This document shows positions 54,416 through 60,739 of a stretch of 60,739 nt of DNA, piece by piece. Each line of letters begins with the position of its first letter. The first letter of the stretch is position 1. This stretch comes from Bavariicoccus seileri WCC 4188 (lineage in GTDB: Bacteria > Bacillota > Bacilli > Lactobacillales > Aerococcaceae): the NCBI RefSeq assembly GCF_000421665.1, contig NZ_ATXL01000008.1, positions 1 through 60,739 of the forward strand, given 5' to 3'. A model generated the notes under the pieces. It was not told the DNA's origin. It did no database searches and saw only the letters and a program-made list of their open reading frames with translations. Made by a program: the position numbers and the translations under genes.

Positions 54416-57010
54416 TTACTTTTGAAAACCATGAAATGGTTTTATGGAAAGTCTTGGATCAATATTTTTGGCTATTTCTCTTCCATAACGTTTAGTTAAA
54501 ATACGATCGTCTAGTAACCAGATTTTTAACTGCACTTGATCATTCATCAAAAAACTATTTAGCATTTTATTAAGACTAGTCAACATAAGGGGCAACGAAT
54601 AATCATAAAATGACGAGCGATGTCGCGCATCATAATACATTTTTGCGGCAACTTGCGATGGTGAAGTAGGAACACTAAAAGGTAATTTGCTAATAATCAA
54701 CTGCTCAACAGCCACTTCCATGCGGGGATTGAGCCACATCGTATCACCCAATAAGATAAGAATTCCTTTACTCTTTTCTCCGAAAAAGTCGAATAACTCC
54801 TTTACAGGGCCACTGATGTCTTGTGCATAGACATCTTTCCGCTCATTTAGCAGACTCGAATAAAGGGAATTCAACAACTCCTTAGTTTGAACATAGATAA
54901 CTGTTTTGAGATTGTTGAGAACTATAATATTTTTAATCTCACTTACTTTTTCATCACTACTTAAGGTCGAACTTTTTACTGGAACCATTAGTAAGGGAGT
55001 GGATGTTTGAGGAATTACATCTGGCTGATTGGCCATCAGTTCGGTTTCATTCTCTGTGAACCAATCTATATGATCGAACCCCTCTACTTCACTAGGAGTC
55101 GTTTCAAAAATAATTAATGATTTAGCCCCTACCTGACTCAAATATGACTTAATAAAGGGTTTTAAATTTATAGGCAAACACCGTATTGTTTTTGTCTCCT
55201 CATTCACCTGTATCACCGCATCGAGAGAATGACCCGTAATAGCTTCCAATAAGGTTAAAACTTTTAACACAGTTTGACGAAGAGGTAATACTTTATAATA
55301 AGAGAGACCTGAACCGCTATTTTGGAAGGTTTTAATAGCCTTCAAAAGATGATTCAACATGATTTTCAATTCTTTGAGACACTTATACAATTTCGATGAA
55401 AGCCAATTTTTTTGTAACATAAATGAATCTTCTGCCAAAAATTGTTGCAAGTAAATGAGTTGATTAGTACAACTCTCAAGAGTTATGGAGATGCTATAAG
55501 GCAAGTCCTGATTTAAATTTTCTTGTTGCAAATAATGGTTGAAACGATGAGCATAATAAACAATAGAAAATGGCTTGCTGAGATGAAATCTCAAAGATTC
55601 CGTAAATGATTCATAGTTTGTAATAACTAAACGTTCGAGTAAAGGCCTCAATGTATCATGAGATTTAGCTTCAAGAAGGAAGTGATTTGTGACTATAACA
55701 ATATCTGCATTTAAGCTTTCGTTCAAGTGTATACTAAAACAGGATTTGTTTCTAGTGTTTGCCTTTGTACCGAAATCTTCATAGCCACATCCTACATCTG
55801 ATACCAATTTTTGTTCACGCCAGAGCCTGGGACATTCCGTAAGGTCTCCAGAATTAGTTTCAGTCAGCCATACTAACATAGCCATTAATCCTAATTTTTC
55901 ACGTTTACTGAGCGTATTTTGTATTGCTAATATATGATTGAGCTTTGAAAGTTCCAAATAATGACGAGGTGTTTTCAATGTAGCAATATGCTTTTCTGGT
56001 AAGGATTCACGCAAAATATGATGCAAATGCCTTTGAGATAAAGCATCTGTTGATACATAAGTAACCGATACTGTAGACTGGCTAGCCATCTGAGAAATGA
56101 TTCCAAGTTTAGTATCAGTTTTATTAAACCTAACAGTTGCTCGAGTTGGTTGACTAATCATGTAACTCAGTTTGGTCGATAATGCTGAAAGCTTTTTTGG
56201 ATCAGTCAAATCTTTGAAATCGTCTGGATTCCGAACAGGAATTGTTTCAGCATTAGCTTTTAAATCGGCTGGATTAAACGGCTTACCCTCGTTTTCACCA
56301 TTAGTTGAAGATCGTGGCTCAACCAACTTGCTTCTTAAAGATGAATCAATATAGTAGTCTGTTTCATAATCAATTGTACCACTCCACCGTTTTTTTGGTC
56401 CGTTATCCCTACTTTTATGTATTTTCTCCACGATATCTTTTGTTTCATATACTAGAGCATCAGATAAATAAGACAGCAGTCGTAAAGTTCGAAATGGAAT
56501 CTCTGTTAGTTTTTCCTGGCACTTAAGATACAATTTAGCAGTAGCTAGTGCATCTTCATTTGCAGAATGGGCCTTGGCCAAGTCGATCCCTAACTCTTCA
56601 CAAATAATATTTAAGCGATATTTTCTGATAGTAGGAAAACAAATTTGAGCTAATTGAACAGTATCAATACGCTCCATATCCAACGTCAAATCTGTAAACT
56701 CTTTAAAACTGGCCGCTAGAAAAGAATAATCAAACATTACATTATGAGCCACAAAACGACAGCCAGATAACAAGGCATACACTGAATTAGCAATTTCAGA
56801 AAATGTTGGAGATGCACTAACATCCATGTTACTGATCCCCGTCAAATCAGTGATAACTTGTGGTATTGGTCTTTCAGGATTCACCAAAAAATCGTATTGA
56901 CCTATAATCTCTTTGTCCTCAACTAAAACACATCCGATTTGGATGATTCGGTCCCCAGTTTGAAAACTGCTCCCGGTCGTTTCTAAATCCACTATTGCAT
57001 CAATTGCCAT
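54416..57010 (-). CDS. dinG: DinG-family protein with intact exonuclease and degenerate helicase domain
   Basis: This 864-residue protein has an N-terminal DnaQ-like DEDDh exonuclease (about 4-165): Asp8 and Glu10 in VDLETTG, FVAHNVMFDYSF, and HSANEDAL supply the catalytic acids and His. The rest aligns with the XPD-like helicase of Bacillus DinG (VWLTETNSGDL; IVTNHFLLE; SLPLMLTSLN) but its ATPase motifs are gone. The P-loop position reads FNKTDTKLG, the DEAH box reads VITNYESF, the SAT motif reads FETTP, and QxxGRxxR reads KMLNSFLM. The frame is open over its full length, so the protein is probably made. It likely acts as a nuclease. It lies between cca and ypmB as in Bacillus. Confidence 0.85.
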   Translation of the reverse strand: MAIDAIVDLETTGSSFQTGDRIIQIGCVLVEDKEIIGQYDFLVNPERPIPQVITDLTGISNMDVSASPTFSEIANSVYALLSGCRFVAHNVMFDYSFLAASFKEFTDLTLDMERIDTVQLAQICFPTIRKYRLNIICEELGIDLAKAHSANEDALATAKLYLKCQEKLTEIPFRTLRLLSYLSDALVYETKDIVEKIHKSRDNGPKKRWSGTIDYETDYYIDSSLRSKLVEPRSSTNGENEGKPFNPADLKANAETIPVRNPDDFKDLTDPKKLSALSTKLSYMISQPTRATVRFNKTDTKLGIISQMASQSTVSVTYVSTDALSQRHLHHILRESLPEKHIATLKTPRHYLELSKLNHILAIQNTLSKREKLGLMAMLVWLTETNSGDLTECPRLWREQKLVSDVGCGYEDFGTKANTRNKSCFSIHLNESLNADIVIVTNHFLLEAKSHDTLRPLLERLVITNYESFTESLRFHLSKPFSIVYYAHRFNHYLQQENLNQDLPYSISITLESCTNQLIYLQQFLAEDSFMLQKNWLSSKLYKCLKELKIMLNHLLKAIKTFQNSGSGLSYYKVLPLRQTVLKVLTLLEAITGHSLDAVIQVNEETKTIRCLPINLKPFIKSYLSQVGAKSLIIFETTPSEVEGFDHIDWFTENETELMANQPDVIPQTSTPLLMVPVKSSTLSSDEKVSEIKNIIVLNNLKTVIYVQTKELLNSLYSSLLNERKDVYAQDISGPVKELFDFFGEKSKGILILLGDTMWLNPRMEVAVEQLIISKLPFSVPTSPSQVAAKMYYDARHRSSFYDYSLPLMLTSLNKMLNSFLMNDQVQLKIWLLDDRILTKRYGREIAKNIDPRLSIKPFHGFQK

Positions 57011-57117
57011 TTTCTAGTCAAACCCCTCAAAATACTCATATAATATTCTTACGCTGAAACGACTTTAACTGTAGACGATACCATAATAGCCAAAACCTTT
57101 GGATACTACGGTAGATT

Positions 57118-60186
<3,069 letters not shown>

Positions 60187-60355
60187 ATCCACTCATTTCA
60201 TTAAAAACATCCTGAAACCACTAATAGACAAGAAACTTCACTTAAACAGTAATTATACAATTCATATTCTAGTTTAGCATATTTTTGGCCCATTTAAGAA
60301 CTAATAGAGCAATATAAATACAGACAGACCATTTCATTCTTTTTTAAAAAGGGGT

Positions 60356-60385
60356 ATAAAAAAAGAATGGGATATACCCATTCTC
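60356..60385 (-). terminator. Leftward terminator next to the ISL3 element
   Basis: AGAATGGG pairs with CCCATTCT; on the minus strand a seven-T run follows. It would end transcription arriving from the right on the minus strand, i.e. from a gene that now lies beyond the element. Confidence 0.8.
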
Positions 60386-60415
60386 AAATAGCTAAATTAA
60401 ATGGTTCTATAATAT

Positions 60416-60453
60416 TTGGTGTTGTTACTCAAAAAGTAGCGACACCAATTTTT
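60416..60453 (+). terminator. Hairpin with T-run in the ISL3 leader
   Basis: TTGGTGT (60416-60422) pairs with ACACCAA (60442-60448), extended by GTTACT/AGTAGC with one mismatch; TTTTT follows. It stands between the left end and the transposase, as expected for shielding against readthrough from outside. Confidence 0.6.
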
Positions 60454-60520
60454 GATACAAAAAGACATTTGGTTGTCCTATAATTAAATCGCTAAACAAA
60501 ATCATAGGAGGATCAGCCAA

Positions 60521-60739
60521 ATGTCCCACACCAATTTTATCAAAACAAAAGATGAAAACATAGATAGCATGATTAAAAAAATCCTTAACATCAAAGATTC
60601 TAATATTTCTTTTCCCAAAAATGCCGTGTCAAAAGAAAGAGTAAAAGGCCGATTGTCTACTGTTTTTACCGGAAAATTAACTTATAAGCCATCTCATTGC
60701 GAGCATTGTGGCTGCCCTGAGGTCAATCGCCATTCGTTT
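60521..60739 (+). CDS. ISL3-family transposase, N-terminal 73 residues
   Basis: The frame starts at ATG 60521 after a strong AGGAGGATC and runs off the window. Residues MSHTNFIKTKDENIDSMIKK are followed by CEHCGCPEVNRHSF, the start of the zinc finger (zf-ISL3) that binds the element's ends. The DDE catalytic domain lies outside. The visible part is intact. Its promoter is probably the TATAAT at 60479-60484, whose -35 is unclear. Confidence 0.85.
   Translation, partial: MSHTNFIKTKDENIDSMIKKILNIKDSNISFPKNAVSKERVKGRLSTVFTGKLTYKPSHCEHCGCPEVNRHSF

Larger units (their letters stand above)
60187..60520. other. 334-bp spacer before the ISL3 transposase
   Basis: It contains the putative ypiA -10 box (60252-60257, minus), a leftward terminator (60356-60385), the left end of an ISL3-family element from 60403 and a hairpin in the element (60416-60453). 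No further gene is seen. Confidence 0.7.
60403..60739 (+). mobile_element. ISL3-family insertion sequence, 5' end
   Basis: The likely left terminus is at 60403 (GGTTCTATAATATTTGG), similar to GGxTCT starts of ISL3-family inverted repeats. It continues through a leader hairpin to a transposase start at 60521 and leaves the window. The right end and the 8-bp target duplication cannot be seen. Confidence 0.8.

Overview
The window is about 60.7 kb of low-GC Gram-positive chromosome. Gene content and order point to the order Lactobacillales. A family such as Carnobacteriaceae or Aerococcaceae is a guess. The blocks recN-tlyA-ispA-xseBA-nusB-yqhY-efp-pepP, dnaG-rpoD-trmK-nif3 and cca-dinG-ypmB-asnS-dnaD-nth-pbp1A-recU follow the Bacillus subtilis order but lack its sporulation, dxs, argR, aspB and pan genes. 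AddB is of the cysteine-free, P-loop-free RexB type found in lactic acid bacteria. Almost everything is housekeeping. I see no CRISPR, prophage, toxin-antitoxin module, defence island or rRNA.

Layout. 1-1867: the 3' part of an IS66-family element whose transposase gene is broken by one in-frame stop, then a minus-strand tRNA-Arg(UCU). 2306-13461: a minus-strand chain of 12 genes, pepP-efp-asp23-nusB-xseA-xseB-ispA-tlyA-recN-miaA-hflX-ynbB, with a terminator-like hairpin between nusB and xseA. 13618-24146: short accessory units: an amidase, a divergent amino-acid ABC binding protein and permease without an ATPase gene, folD, guaC, a stress protein, a thioredoxin-like protein, a sirtuin, a YitT protein, coaBC and nrdH. 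24500-38107: rqcH, the lspA-rluD-pyrR operon, a YkyA lipoprotein with a DUF4015 hydrolase, and addBA. 38158-47636: two replication, transcription and proteostasis groups (tig, clpX; ysxC-dnaG-rpoD-trmK-nif3-pepT). 47907-51049: recU-pbp1A on the plus strand. 51116-60186: nth-dnaD-asnS-ypmB, dinG, and cca-ypiB-ypiA on the minus strand. 60403-60739: the 5' end of an ISL3-family element that runs off the window.

How the genes fit together: DNA repair and recombination are well represented (recN, xseAB, addAB, recU, nth, dinG), as are replication (dnaG, dnaD), translation and tRNA maturation (efp, miaA, trmK, rluD, cca, asnS, rqcH, hflX, tlyA, ysxC) and envelope synthesis (pbp1A, lspA, ispA).

No complete new system is evident. 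The most interesting signals are: a DinG that keeps its exonuclease residues but has lost every recognisable helicase motif; an Asn in place of the first Asp of the second aspartate motif of IspA; an unusual guaC leader with a repeated 11-mer and a GC-rich hairpin; the hairpin abutting the xseA ribosome-binding site; a probable NrdR box pair upstream of nrdH; and a recurrent pattern of degenerate 13-21 bp tandem duplications in the spacers, one of which duplicates the stop codon of pyrR. Starts were moved downstream of the longest open frame wherever a clear ribosome-binding site and family length supported it.
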